This document shows positions 1 to 9,846 of a DNA stretch of 25,000 nt, piece after piece. Made by a program: the position numbers and the translations under genes. Below the pieces are notes generated by a model, which saw nothing but the letters and a program-made list of their open reading frames with translations, was not told the origin of the DNA and ran no database searches. Positions within the stretch are counted from its first letter, which is position 1. Each line of letters opens with the position of its first letter. Location of the stretch: assembly GCA_905221605.1 (NCBI GenBank), contig CAJNDS010002377.1:30001-55000 (forward strand). Direction: 5' to 3'. The stretch comes from Symbiodinium natans. Lineage: Eukaryota > Sar > Dinophyceae > Suessiales > Symbiodiniaceae.

Positions 1-283
1 CAATGGATGCCAAAGCAAACCCTTAGAAGGAACTAGAGAACGATTGTCCCGAAAACGCAACTTCTTGATAAGACGAAACCTCAAGAAAACACGAATCATC
101 CCAGTCATCATCCAAGGCATCCCCTAAATTCTTCTTAAAACCTTCAAAGCCTAAGCCCGGAGAAGTGGGGAGGCTTGAAAGTTTAATCTAAGAGTTTAAA
201 CTATTGGTTGCGGAGGCGAGCTAGAAGTTTATTCTAAGAGTTTACGATGCTGGTGACCCGGGGGAGGGTGGCGGGGGGGGGGG

Positions 284-547
284 CAACTAACCAACTCGCC
301 CGGCAAGAGCTTATTTGTCCAGAAAAAACAAACGTGGGGACACCTTTGTTCAGGCCTAGAAACTGATGGGTGGGGGGGTTGAGGGGGGGAGCAACTAGCT
401 AACTCGGTCAGATTGAGATTGCTTGTCCAAAGAGAACAAACGTTTACGGCGTTATGACGAACTCGCCTGGCTCGAGTTAGTTTAACCAGGGAGAACAAAC
501 TAACTAACTCCCCGGGCTCGAGTTAGTTTAGCCGGAGAAAACAAACG
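284..547. repeat. Degenerate short tandem repeat, four copies
   Basis: Four diverged copies of a roughly 45-55 bp unit lie at about 284-335, 392-443, 459-500 and 501-547. Each has a CAACTAACTCG-like start, a GAGTTAG or GAGCTTA core and a GAGAACAAACGT-like end. G-runs of 7-11 bases precede the first two copies. The open frame reading through here (498-229 minus) is low-complexity Pro-rich translation of the G-runs, so I do not call a gene. Confidence 0.7.
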
Positions 548-559
548 TTGGCGGCAAAC

Positions 560-885
560 CTTTACTTCTGGCCAGGAGCCTAGGCATCGAAACGAATGCT
601 TCGAATCACTGAGTGAACACTTAGTTTTGGGGCTCGGAAACTACAGTTTTGCACACACGTTCGTTTTGCTTTGTAGCGTAACACGACCCTATCGCAATCG
701 TGATAGCGTCCGTAGTAGCAAAGTAGGAGTATGAGCGCCCTTGCGTCTGCCCTTCTAGTTTCGAGACCTTACTTTGCTTGTGCTGGAAACCATTTGTTTT
801 GACACACAATTTCTCATCGAGAGAAGCATTTCCCAGAAACCCCGTTGTCCAAAACTATGTCTAAACTAACTTGAGTCTGCCCTAT
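560..885. other. No gene recognised
   Basis: I see no open frame with coding character, no repeat and no telomere-like motif here. Confidence 0.5.
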
Positions 886-888
886 TTG

Positions 889-1460
889 TAAGCCCCAAAC
901 TCCCTTAAAGTCTCTTCTGTGAGCTGACTGTAAGCTGAACTTCTTCAAGCCCCTAAAATTCGTTGACGTGAGCTTCTTGAGGTGCCTAAACTCCCTTAAC
1001 GTCTCTAAAGCCTCTCAGAGCTCATAAACTCCCTTAAAGTCTCTACTGTAAGCTTCTTGAGGCCCCTGAACTCCGTTAAAGTAGCCAAGCTGCTCGAAGC
1101 CCCTAAACCCCCCTAAAGTCTCTAGGCTTCTTGAAGCCTCTAAATCCCCTTCACGACTCTAAGTGGCTTGAGGCCCCGCCTAAAGTCTCTACGTTCTTGA
1201 GACCCATAGAACCAGCTAATATCTCTGCAGGTCCCTAAACTCCGAACTCTGCGTCTCTTGATACCCCTCACCTGAGCTTCTTGAGGCCCTTAAACTCCCT
1301 GAAAAGTCTCTAAGTTTCTTGACCCACCTGAATTCCCTTAAAGTCTCTAAGCTCCTTGGAGCCTCGAAACTGCCTCAAAGTCTCTAGGCTTCTTGATGTC
1401 CCGAAACAACCATTAAACATCTCGACTGTAAGCTTCTTGAGGCCCTCAAACTCTGAAACT
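889..1460. repeat. 37-bp minisatellite, about 14 degenerate copies
   Basis: A head-to-tail array with the core AGCTTCTTGAGGCCCCTAAA followed by CTCCCTTAAAGTCTCTA. Clear unit starts occur near 971, 1051, 1088, 1125, 1162, 1191, 1274, 1312, 1348, 1385 and 1430. Spacing is mostly 36-38 bp, with some truncated units. Divergence between units is high, which suggests an old array. Apparent open frames across it on both strands are repeat translation. Confidence 0.85.
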
Positions 1461-2100
1461 CCCCCCCTAAGACGCCTGCAGATCCAGCTTCTACAGTCAC
1501 GCGCGCACACGTCCTTTATGCTCTCGGGAACCCGTGACCCGACACCCCACCTTTGCTTTATAGTTTGTTAGCATGTGGTGATACCTCAAAGAGAGGCCTG
1601 TACAACCACATGGCCAGCGTGACCCAACATGATGAGCATGCGTGGCCAGCCCTTGGGGAGTGGCCCTAGGTCTCGCAAGTGTGAGTGGCCACCACCGCTA
1701 ATAAAGAAACAGGCTCTTTAGGCACACTATCCCAGAGCCCTTAGTTACTGCACCGGCTGAGAGCCCAGGGTTTAGCACTGCTGTTGTCCGATATGTCCGA
1801 TCTTGGGTTCGAGATTAGCTTGGTCGGGCCTCCTCCATGTCTGCATAAGGGATGGATGACTGAAATATGCCACCCCAGTCGATTGGTGACTTCCTTAGTA
1901 TCGTCTTCGGGTTTGGGGGCCCTTCGACCTTCTGAGGCCCGGGCTGGGTCGTTTAGACTGTGTTCAGGCCCCCGAACACCCCCTAAGGCGCGTGGAAGCA
2001 CAGGATTGGTGCCCTGAACCCTTAACCCCAAACCCAAGCATTCGAAGGTTGTGGGCTTGGGGTCGCAGACCGTCAAACGAAAGCTGAGAGACCTGATTTA
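1461..2100. other. Spacer without a recognisable gene
   Basis: Open frames on both strands overlap (2076-1741 minus, 1784-2017 plus) but neither has family motifs or a clear splice context. A short CCCTTAACCCCAAACCC tract near 2019 is telomere-like. Confidence 0.4.
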
Positions 2101-2101
2101 A

Positions 2102-2202
2102 CGATGATGTGATGAGGCAATGGTCATGATGATGATGATGATGGGCGATTGTGGTAATGATGATGGTGAGGAATGATGGTGAGGAGCATGATGATGATTA
2201 AG
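2102..2202. repeat. ATG/GATGGT microsatellite
   Basis: Six uninterrupted ATG triplets at 2126-2143 are followed by degenerate GATGGTGAGGA and GATGATGATT units. This is a simple sequence repeat; on the minus strand it translates as His-rich low complexity. Confidence 0.85.
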
Positions 2203-3720
2203 GGAAAACGCCCGGCTTGGCTACCAAACCCGGCTGGTTTTGTCCCCCAGGCGTTGATGCTTTGGCATTGGTGCCGAGGCAACCCTAAACCCAAAACCCA
2301 AAACCCATAGAATTGCTGCTCTGAATGATTGTCCCCGATCAAAGTCTACTACCACAATGAGAAGCCTTGATATGTTCTTCGTGCTGCAATTCTTTCACTC
2401 GTTGCCGGGTGTGTTTCGAAACCCCTTGGTTAGCCCCATCCTGCTCGAGTACAGTAGTTCAGGGTTTAGGGAGGGTTCCCTTCTGATCATCCGATCCTAT
2501 GATACTTCTTGAAGCAAAGCATGAGTATACACGCGTCGGCCCTAAAGCCCCTCACTAAACCGGTAACACTCGGAAGGGCGGCGGGAATGAGGCACCCAAC
2601 AGAATCCCTAAACAGGTGGGTCCTAGATCGTGAAGCCTGCGATTATTCGAGTCCCCAAGTACCGGCCCCCCGCCACACTGCTGCGGAGAGGCTTTTTCGA
2701 GCCCAGCAGCTGCGCTAGGTTCAACTTCTTGTCCTCTGTCAGCGGTGGGTCTTATGAGGGCAGCTATTCAGGCCCCAACAGTGGGATTGAGGTATGGAGG
2801 TAGGTGAGGAACCTCAACTAAGAGCCCTTGCACAATGGATCCTCAATCCTGTCACAAACCCTAAACGCCAGAGCCCCCAAAACCCCAAACTTTTGAAACC
2901 CTAACCCTAAACCCCTCAAAACCCTTTTTCCCGAAACTTTTTGTAGGCTTCAGCATGTAGGGGTATCTAAGGCTGGGGGCTTAGGATTGGCTGTAGGATG
3001 CCGGATCGTGAGGACTTAACGCACAAGTCGCAAGCAGCTCCACAGTGGAATGGCGGAAGAGGGCGGGTATGAGCTCTACCACAGAAACCTGTTGGAGTTT
3101 ACCGGGTCTCGTTCTCAGGTTTGAAACACCTTCAACCCTACGCCGGTTTATGCGCGATTGAAGGGGGTTAGGGTCGCGGTGGCAGCAGAGCCATCATGGC
3201 CAGTGGGAGTCTGGGGTTGAACCCCATTGACATGGTTAGGTCCGTCTGGCCGAGATTGGTGGGCAATTAAAGCGTCTGATTTTAGAAACGGAAGAGGCCA
3301 CTATGAGTCACTAATGTGGTAAGGACTTCAGGAACTAAGCCCTTTTAGCCATGGATCTCTGACACAGATCGAAATTCTTGTATCAATAGGTGCCGGTGCT
3401 TGTTTATGACTTGCCATTGGAGAAAACAACCCTCAGCCGTTTTGCAACTGGACTGCGAATGACTGCCAGGAAGAACAAGACACCACAAAGAAGTTACGAG
3501 TGGTCTCTATGTCTAGAAAGACTGAGGATCTGTTTGAGGCCTGAACTCTGCAACCTGGACCCAAAAACCCTAAACCCTGTGTCCTTTATAGGCTTCTTAA
3601 GGGAGGTGGCGGGAAGTAGTAGGGAACCTTGGGTCACATATCTCCCTTCAACCCCACTCCCTTAAGAACCCTATAAGTCCTTGGTCGCACGAAGCTGCTC
3701 TAAATCCTGGCAGCTCTGAC
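2203..3720. other. Spacer with scattered CCCTAAA-type tracts
   Basis: Degenerate telomere-like tracts occur near 2280-2308 (CCCTAAACCC then CCCAAAACCC), 2860-2930 and 3557-3580. A single sense-orientation GGGTTTAGGG lies at 2461-2475. Small open frames exist (2509-2718 plus, 3390-3665 plus) but show no motif and no convincing splice sites. I call no gene. Confidence 0.4.
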
Positions 3721-3729
3721 GAGCGAGGG

Positions 3730-3860
3730 CAGGCGCTGGGCGCTGAGGGTTTCGGTGGTTTAGGCTTTGGGTTGTTTTGGGGTGTTTAGGGAGAGAGGGT
3801 GTGGGTTAAGGGCTGAGGGCTTATAGGGCTCAAGGATCTCTTCGGGATAAGGAGTTTAGG
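3730..3860 (+). repeat. Degenerate TTTAGGG-like tract
   Basis: Repeated G3-4 blocks separated by TTT, CT or TTA (GGGTTTCGG, GGTTTAGG, GTGTTTAGGG, GGAGTTTAGGGTTTG). These look like decayed telomere-type heptamers, G-rich on the plus strand, opposite to the C-rich tracts at 2280-3580. Confidence 0.55.
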
Positions 3861-3887
3861 GTTTGACGTTTCCGACTCAGGGTTGAA

Positions 3888-3924
3888 GATACGAGGGAGG
3901 CATGCAGATACGAGGGAGGCATGC
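3888..3924. repeat. 18-bp perfect tandem duplication
   Basis: GATACGAGGGAGGCATGC occurs at 3888-3905 and again at 3907-3924, separated by one A. Confidence 0.9.
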
Positions 3925-4298
3925 GGATGCAAGAATTTGGGGTATTTTAAGGTACCAAAAAAGCCTTGAACGCGGGAATTAGTTCCACTCAGTGGGCACA
4001 GCTACCCTAACAAGTCCCAGAAACCAAAGTCCAAAAGTCTTTCAAACCGTAGCACCTCGGGTTGTCGTGGAAGGGTTCAGGGCCTGCAGGGCACGAGCTG
4101 TGCTGAAGTGCCTGAATCTGCACGCCACCCGTCGGTGCGCGGATGATGTGGAGGCCACCATAGCGCGGCTTGCCTTGGGTTCCCCAAAAACCCAGACATT
4201 TGCAGCAAATCCTGAGTTGTTGAAGTGTTTTTGATTTTGGGCTGGCTGCAAAGGATGGTTTAAGGCTGGCTTTAGGGAATATTTTGTAGTGTAGTTGC

Positions 4299-4453
4299 CT
4301 TTTCGGATCAATAATTTCTTCGGGGTACTTGCCCTGATGATGATCCCAGGTGCACTCCGACAGCGCGTCCAAGATCTGGGCTATCTTCTCCTCAGCGTCA
4401 AGTTGGCCGTACACCTGCCCGGGCATATCTCGGGAGGAGGGCCCAAGGGACAC
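4299..4453 (-). CDS. Possible exon of unknown gene
   Basis: Minus-strand open segment with acidic, helix-forming composition (QLDAEEKIAQILDALSE, then a WDHHQGKYPEEIID stretch). The frame continues past 4299 for about 100 more codons of poor quality. I therefore suggest the exon ends at the AAAAG|GC boundary (4299/4298), a GC donor of the kind seen in dinoflagellates. Upstream, an in-frame stop lies about 45 bases before the GTG at 4453. I recognise no family and found no partner exon. It could be chance. Confidence 0.3.
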
Positions 4454-4875
4454 GGGTTTGTCGAATTTGGATCCCTTTCTTTACTGGCAACTCGAAGAAG
4501 GATCCGGTGATTCAAACTTCGTGTACCTGCAGTAGCTGGGTCCCGCAAGTTTTTGGAAACCCCCGGGATGGGACTACCGTCTGGGATTGAGGGATGCAGA
4601 TTTCGGACTCTATAAAGCCCCGATATTGGATCTGCCACCATGGTTCCGGCTCAAAGCTACCCAGCCTGACTGCCCTGCTGCCGCCCTCCCTCATAGCCCT
4701 GTTGCATGCTCACGAAACCCTGACGGCTCACGGACAAAATCCTTCATGCCCATGAGTTATATGGTAGCTTTCATTGCCGTCTTTGCAACCGATTGCAGTA
4801 TAAGTAGGGTTTGGGGGTTAGGGACATACTAGATGTATTCCACAACTGCAGAAACAACGAAACCGTTCGAATCAG

Positions 4876-5043
4876 GTTGTATACCGAGGTCCGGGTGCAT
4901 CTGCTCACCGTAATGTCCCTAATCTCCTACTCCGAACGCGTTTTGGCTCGAGGGGCGGGGTCTGGTATTTTGCGCCCAGCCTGGATGTCCAGAGGTACCT
5001 GGGCCAGTGGCGGGCGAAAGCAACTATGACCATCAAGTCATGA
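4876..5043 (+). CDS. Possible terminal exon of unknown gene
   Basis: The open frame starts immediately after an AG|G acceptor (ATCAG|GTTGTA) and runs 55 codons to a TGA. The product starts VVYRGPG and continues with a Trp/Tyr-rich segment (GSRGGVWYFAPSLDVQRYLG, then QWRAKATMTIKS). It has no ATG, so it would be an internal or last exon in phase 0. A plausible upstream plus-strand exon lies around 4697-4800 (encoding MPMSYMVAFIAVFATDC, with a GTATAAG donor-like site), but its phase does not join cleanly. No family recognised. Confidence 0.35.
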   Translation, partial: VVYRGPGASAHRNVPNLLLRTRFGSRGGVWYFAPSLDVQRYLGQWRAKATMTIKS

Positions 5044-7010
5044 CAAGATGGGAACGCCGCCGGAAGTTCTTTGCGTGAACTTGCCATGTTCCACCCGAGA
5101 ACCATGACCCTCAACACCTGAATCCAATCCCCAACACCCAAACCTCAATCCGAACAGCTCAACACTTCGGCCCTTTAAGCCCTTTAAGCCTACACACTAC
5201 ACCCTGCGAATGGTACCTTGATCTTGTTGTCTGCCCCGGAGGGAACCACCCCCTCCACTTGCACAGACTCATCTTTCTGGATGAGGGGGAGCCTGGGTCT
5301 GCATTTCAGGGGCCTTCAGGGGTTTAGGGTTTAGGTTTCGGGCAGATGGGGTTTGGGGCCTTTACAGGGGCTAGGGGTTTAGGGGTTCGGGGCGGGGTAA
5401 GGTTTCGGGTGTAGAGCAGCTCCCGGTCTCTGGCTAAATGATCTTGTCTATTAGGCTTTATGGTATTGTATAGGGTTCCTCTAGGGTTTAGGGTATAGCG
5501 CATAGAGCTTCGTTCGGATCCTTGCGGCCCCTCATGGTAGATATGTCGGTTGCAATCAGTGAAAAGGCACGGTTGAGGTGGGGCTCTAGGATCGAGGATG
5601 TAGGTTTAAAGTTCATTTGAGTCTCTATACAGCCCTAAACTCCCGTTGGTTGCAAGATACCTTTGAAATGAAAAGGAAACACGAAATCCTAAACCCCTGT
5701 CCCAGCATGGAGGGCTCCTTCTCTTGACAAGTTTCTGTAAACCTAGGGGTCCTCAAAAGGATATCCGCATGAGCCTTCCGTACAGTGATATCCCTGCCTT
5801 GTATACTGTCAATGCGGGTTATAGGCTTTTTGGGGCGCCTAAACTTTTGGCAACCAGAAAACTATTCCAAATACACAGGTGGCTTATTCGGGCGAGGGCT
5901 ATCGTTTTGCTGTTAGGCTTTTCTAGCCACTCTCTTCTATGCAAGCTCAAAACCCGGAAAGAAACAAACGAAGTCGCGAGCTTCATGCTCGTAGCGAGAT
6001 AATGAGACCAGAAGCAGCACAGGCGAGATCTCTTTCGGCAGCCAGCCAACCTGAACAAGGGCTCAAGCAATGGGCTGATCTACATTAGGGGTTTAGGATT
6101 TGTTTTAAAGTGCGCATCCTGTAGTACTTTGGTTTTGGAAGGAAGGACCTTGAAAGCGAACCTTCAGGCCCTAGGCCTTTTCGGCTGGCAAGGACAGCTC
6201 CTTACAAAACACGCCAACCACCCTGAAACCTTGAGGCCATGCTCCTGTACCCACACCCTACGCCCGAAACCTTCAAACCCTCAGCCCTCAAATCCTACAA
6301 CCCCCAAGTCACCGAAGCCCTATAGGATCGCAGGTGCAACGCCCGTTGCGACATAGCCTTGCTAGCTCGGACAGTGCGTCATGTCCCTAACCCCTGATTC
6401 CTAAAAGCTCCATACACCAGAACTGACATCCTGATCCCTACCAGTACCATTTTGGCATCCAGGCTTGGGTGAGCCTGCCGGGAAAGAGATCATGCTGCCC
6501 AGGTTCGTTGCAAACCCATCGCAGACACTACCAGTACCCTACAACCCGGAACCTCGAACCCTCAATGCCGAACCCGAATCCCTCAGTCTCTACATATTCG
6601 AACATATTTGAACCCTAAACACCCGAAGTCGCAACAAAAAGGGTCAACCGTGAATCCAAAGCTCTCAAGGATTTCTCCAACACTTCAGCTCTAACTCTCA
6701 GCTTCATGCATCAGGCCAGCAACTTAAACAACACGACCTATCGACCTTCAACACCGAAAGCCTAACACCCGAAATTCCGAAATCACTTCGGACACCCTTA
6801 TCATTATAGAAACCCGGCTAAGGGCCCAAGTAAGTCTTTAACACAACAAAACACAAAATGATGCTCTTGTACAGAAGACGTATCAGGCCCTTATACAACA
6901 CACTGTAAAAATCTCATGAAGAAGGCCCTGACGTGCTACATAACACCCTCAACCCACTGCAAAGCACCCCTAGACCCTAAACCCGAAACCCGAAACCCTA
7001 AACCTTGAAC
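5044..7010. other. Spacer rich in telomere-like tracts
   Basis: 5310-5420 and 5480-5495 hold G-rich tracts on the plus strand (GGGGTTTAGGGTTTAGG and variants). 5690-7010 instead holds C-rich tracts (CCCTGAAACC, CCCTAAACCCGAAACCC near 6975-7010). An open frame at 5769-6002 (plus) has a neutral hydrophobic middle but its reverse strand is equally open, so I do not call it. Confidence 0.45.
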
Positions 7011-7119
7011 CCTGTTCCCCAGAACATGAGCTGCCTGGATGCCTTCCGCGTTGATGATCTTCTTACCTTCAAAGGCGATCTCGCAGTCCTTCTTTACTTG
7101 GCCTGGACTGCCCACACAG
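7011..7119 (-). CDS. Likely internal exon of unknown gene
   Basis: A small minus-strand exon with good splice context. It is preceded by TACTAAAC (branch-site-like) and CATTTACCAG at the acceptor. The frame encodes CVGSPGQVKKDCEIAFEGKK then IINAEGIQAAHVLGNR. It ends AAC AGG, followed by GTTCAAGGTTTAGGG, so the inferred donor lies inside telomere-like sequence. The first base completes a codon from an upstream exon, and the end is phase 0. It may belong to the same minus-strand gene as the exon at 7901-7671, but I could not join them. Lys/Glu-rich, no family recognised. Confidence 0.4.
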
Positions 7120-7540
7120 CTGGTAAATGTTTAGTATTCATGTGCTTTGTAGGTTACGTTTAGGGGCCTTTGAAGTTGTAATGATGCTTTTTATGGCTGT
7201 CATATGGGCTTTAAAACTACAAGCCAAGAGTTTTATAATGTGTCGGGTGATTTCGTGAGGGTTTGATGTCGGGTTTACATATCTGATCAGGAGAGTTTGT
7301 AGGTAGAGTTACGTTATAGGTGCAACATTGATTTGGGTTATTTCGGCTAACAAGTCTACTGATCAAACTTCTGACATCTTGAGTGCACGGCTTGAGGGTT
7401 TAAAGGTAGGCGCTGACTTGGGCCGAGCTCATAAGAATTGTCCATGTGTTTCTCCTTTCAGATTTCACGGGGCTGTTTTCCACGTATCTGCCGATCTATC
7501 GTTCTACTGTCTTTACCCGGATGACATCGACCATACCTGG

Positions 7541-7657
7541 CCGCGTGAAGAAAACGCACTTGCAGATTTACAGTCGGCAGAAGGCATCAGGTGCATGTAG
7601 GACGTGCAGCAAGTTGCAAATCCCGTTCCTGCACCCCATTCCCGACAGCGCAACCTG
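7541..7657 (-). CDS. Candidate minus-strand exon with canonical donor
   Basis: After GTTGCCCAG (acceptor-like, 7658) a minus-strand frame runs through LRCREWGAGTGFATCCTSYM and SADCKSASAFSSRGQ to a CAG|GTATGG donor near 7541. It follows the 7901-7671 exon too closely for a normal intron from that exon's end. It fits better if the upstream exon uses its internal GTGAGT (7792-7787) as donor, but that join is not in phase with this frame. The plus strand here also has a well-formed exon (see rejected items). Strand is unresolved. Confidence 0.25.
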
Positions 7658-7670
7658 AACTGGGCAACAT

Positions 7671-7901
7671 TCATTCGGCCCCGCCTTTGTAGTGAGCGAC
7701 GCCCACAATGTGCGTTGAGATCTGCGCAAACCAGCGATCGACCTGGATTCCCTTCTTCTGCTCAACTGAATCAGCTTTGCGCTGAGACTCACCCTCCAGG
7801 CTTGTTCGAGCACGCTTGGGCGATGGAGGCGTCGCCGAAGTGTTGATGTCTCTCTTCTCCTGTGGGCTGGATTTGGGCGCCGGCACAAGAGCCAGCTTGA
7901 A
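7671..7901 (-). CDS. Exon with possible HIRAN-domain start
   Basis: An ACTCTTTTCAG acceptor opens a 76-codon frame ending at TGA (7671). The first half is Pro/Ser/Lys-rich and includes PPSPKRAR, which resembles a nuclear localisation signal. The end reads VDRWFAQISTHIVGVAHYKG. The IVGVxxYxG pattern resembles the first strand of HIRAN domains (for example in HLTF/RAD5 helicases), where it precedes the RE..NPYD..A motif. The rest of a HIRAN domain is not in this exon. A GTGAGT at 7792-7787 could instead end the exon early, removing the HIRAN-like part. Start, partner exons and function are unproven. Confidence 0.4.
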   Translation of the reverse strand, partial: FKLALVPAPKSSPQEKRDINTSATPPSPKRARTSLEGESQRKADSVEQKKGIQVDRWFAQISTHIVGVAHYKGGAE

Positions 7902-8123
7902 CTGAAAAGAGTGCGCGCCATGTAAGATCACGCGAACAATGCATTCTCCAGGTAGTGCACTGCTTTACCATCATGAATCAAGTCGAGATGTGCCTGTATT
8001 GAATCGTATTGGTAGTGAAATCGTCACCGCCACCGCCGCCGCTACCACCACCCCATCTCCACCTCCACCTCTACCTCCCACCAGCTCCAGCACCAAGCAC
8101 AACCACCCCCCAACTAAACCTAG

Positions 8124-8166
8124 AACTACTACTACTACTGCTACTACTACTACTACTACTACGACA

Positions 8167-8202
<36 letters not shown>

Positions 8203-8345
8203 GCTACTACTACTACTACTGCTACTGCTACTGCTACTGCTACTGCTACTGCTACTGCTACTACTACTGCTGCTGCTGTTGCTACTACTCCTACTACTCC
8301 TACTACTACCACTACCACTACTACTACGACCACTACTATAACGAC
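8124..8345. repeat. ACT/GCT trinucleotide microsatellite
   Basis: Long runs of ACT with interspersed GCT, CCT and ACG triplets. In the plus frame it sits inside an open reading frame (7939-8430) that would give a Thr/Ala-rich stretch with a Pro-rich lead (TTTPSPPPPLPPTSSS) and a non-repetitive end (MTHEECAKIQKDVNNLKREG, stop at 8430). An AATAAA lies at 8460. A Thr-rich extracellular-type protein is possible. The neighbouring genes run on the minus strand, and the other five frames are also open because of the triplet repeat, so I call only the repeat with confidence. Confidence 0.85.
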
Positions 8346-8505
8346 GGCACCAGCTGCTGCGACGACGATGACGCATGAGGAATGCGCGAAGATTCAAAAA
8401 GACGTGAACAATCTGAAGCGCGAAGGCTGAAAACCCCTGCAATTTAGGCTTCAAGATTCAATAAAGAGCAAAGAAAGCCAAAACTCGACAGAAAACAAGT
8501 GTGAG

Positions 8506-9624
8506 TTACGTAGATAAGCATGCATGCATGTTTTGCAACAAACGGTTGTAAACAACAAACACGACTTTGTCCGCTGCACTCGCGCTCCTACTCGTACTCC
8601 TACTACTCCTACTACTAGTCTCGGCTGCCTGCAGCTGCGAGGCGGGCGGCTTTGCCAAGGACCGTACACGTTGCATGTGCAGGGTGCAAGGACCAGAAAG
8701 CCTACATCCCAAAGCACAGAGATGCCAGCCTAAACCCGAAACCCTAGTTCCTTTCAAAAGATGTGCTTGTGAAGGCCGGGTTTTTGAGGGGTCAAAAGAT
8801 GTCGTTGTGAAGGCTTCGGCCCTTTGCGAAGACACTCGGTTGAGAACCTCATCCTGGAACTCTTCACCGCATGAGTCAACAACACTCCCTCCACCGGTAA
8901 TCTCCAAAACGCTGCGGGAATCTGCATTTCGCATGCAAGCCGATGTCCCTCAACCTGGATTTTCAGCTGCTCAACCCGAACACGGCACCATTCACACTTT
9001 CCATCCACTGTTGTATCTAGGCTGGGACATCTGGCAATCGATGCGCACTGGGAGGAACAACCTGGTCGTCGGAAGTTTTGGCGAACGAGGAGCATCGGCT
9101 TCCATTTTGCACAGCAAGTTCATGAGGCCTTTCGGCCGCTTTAAGTGTCGCGGGTGATCTGCTGTCTTTGCGGTGGCACGCAAGCAAAACGTTCTGCAAC
9201 GGCAAGGGCGCTAACCAAGCCGAAGCAAGATTAAATTAGCAAGCTCGGGGCAAGGGCGTTGCGCCGTTGCTCACAAATCAAAACGGCACATGCGGAAAAT
9301 GGCAATAAAACATAATGCGAAAGCATTCTTTCAATGTCACTTCTTGTGAGTGCATAGCCCAGGAAAATTGCTTTGTCTTCCGTCTCAAGCTCAGCTGACA
9401 AACGCTTCAATGTCGGGCTGTCTCCTCCGTTGCATCCGGGCAGCGGAAAGCCCAGAGCATTCCCATGTCCTGGTGTGGTGGCTACGCTGGAGACGGCTCA
9501 AACTGCGAGGGACAAAGACTTGGGGATCATACTCAGGCGAAATTCGCAAGGTGCAGAGTTTGACTCAGTATGGAGGCCGGTTGCGATCTCTTTCTAACCG
9601 CTCCACGGAAAGCCAACATGGCAT
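8506..9624 (-). CDS. Novel five-exon gene, Ser/Arg-rich C-terminus
   Basis: Exons in transcript order: 9624-9599, 9486-9312, 9193-9049, 8948-8743 and 8628-8506. Introns are GT..AG in each case. The chosen junctions keep one frame of 224 codons from ATG (MPCWLSVER) to TAA. Exon 2 contains a charged helical stretch (LSAELETEDKAIFLGYALTR). Exon 4 is acidic and Ser/Thr-rich (ITGGGSVVDSCGEEFQDEV). The last exon starts with an SR-like run (ETSSRSSRSTSRSASAADK) and ends VVFVVYNRLLQNMHACLST. Intron 4 (8742-8629) starts GTTTCGGGTTTAGG, is 114 nt and has no stop, so it could be retained in frame. No domain recognised. It lies 223 bp downstream of the TPR gene in the same direction. Existence is fairly likely; exact junctions less so, especially exon 1. 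Confidence 0.5.
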
Positions 9625-9846
9625 ATTTCAAGTGCACAACCTACCAGCTCTTCGAGATGAGAATTTGTGGGGATTAGTATGCTAAAGGTGTTGAATCAGC
9701 ATGCAAGCAACCCCGTGAAATCGGTGCCGTGTCATGCCATGCACCTTCAGAACCTATAAGCCTGCTGGCTCCACAGCCTCTTGTAAGCTACAAGTTGAAG
9801 CCACCTGCACGTGAGACACCACTCATGTACACCCAAAACGCTCGCC

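Noticed and set aside
4941-4955. GTTTTGGCTCGAG on the plus strand, resembling the spliced leader
   Set aside because: Three mismatches in 15 and it lies inside an open exon.
7462-7692. Plus-strand exons 7462-7590 and 7649-7692 with TCTCCTTTCAG and CCCATTCCCGACAG acceptors
   Set aside because: Splice sites are good and phases match, but the model overlaps the minus-strand exons tail to tail and runs against the neighbouring genes. Kept as an alternative, not annotated.
8009-8454. Poly-Leu, poly-Val and poly-Ser frames around the ACT repeat
   Set aside because: Products of the trinucleotide repeat in other frames.
8567-9157. 196-codon plus-strand frame starting with a signal-peptide-like Leu run
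   Set aside because: It has no ATG, the Leu run comes from CTA/CTC triplets, and the minus strand gives a phase-consistent multi-exon gene over the same bases.
9363-9597. Plus-strand exon candidate with an AG|G acceptor
   Set aside because: The minus strand is open for 84 codons over 9486-9231 and joins neighbouring exons in phase; continuing the plus model needs a 37-nt intron.
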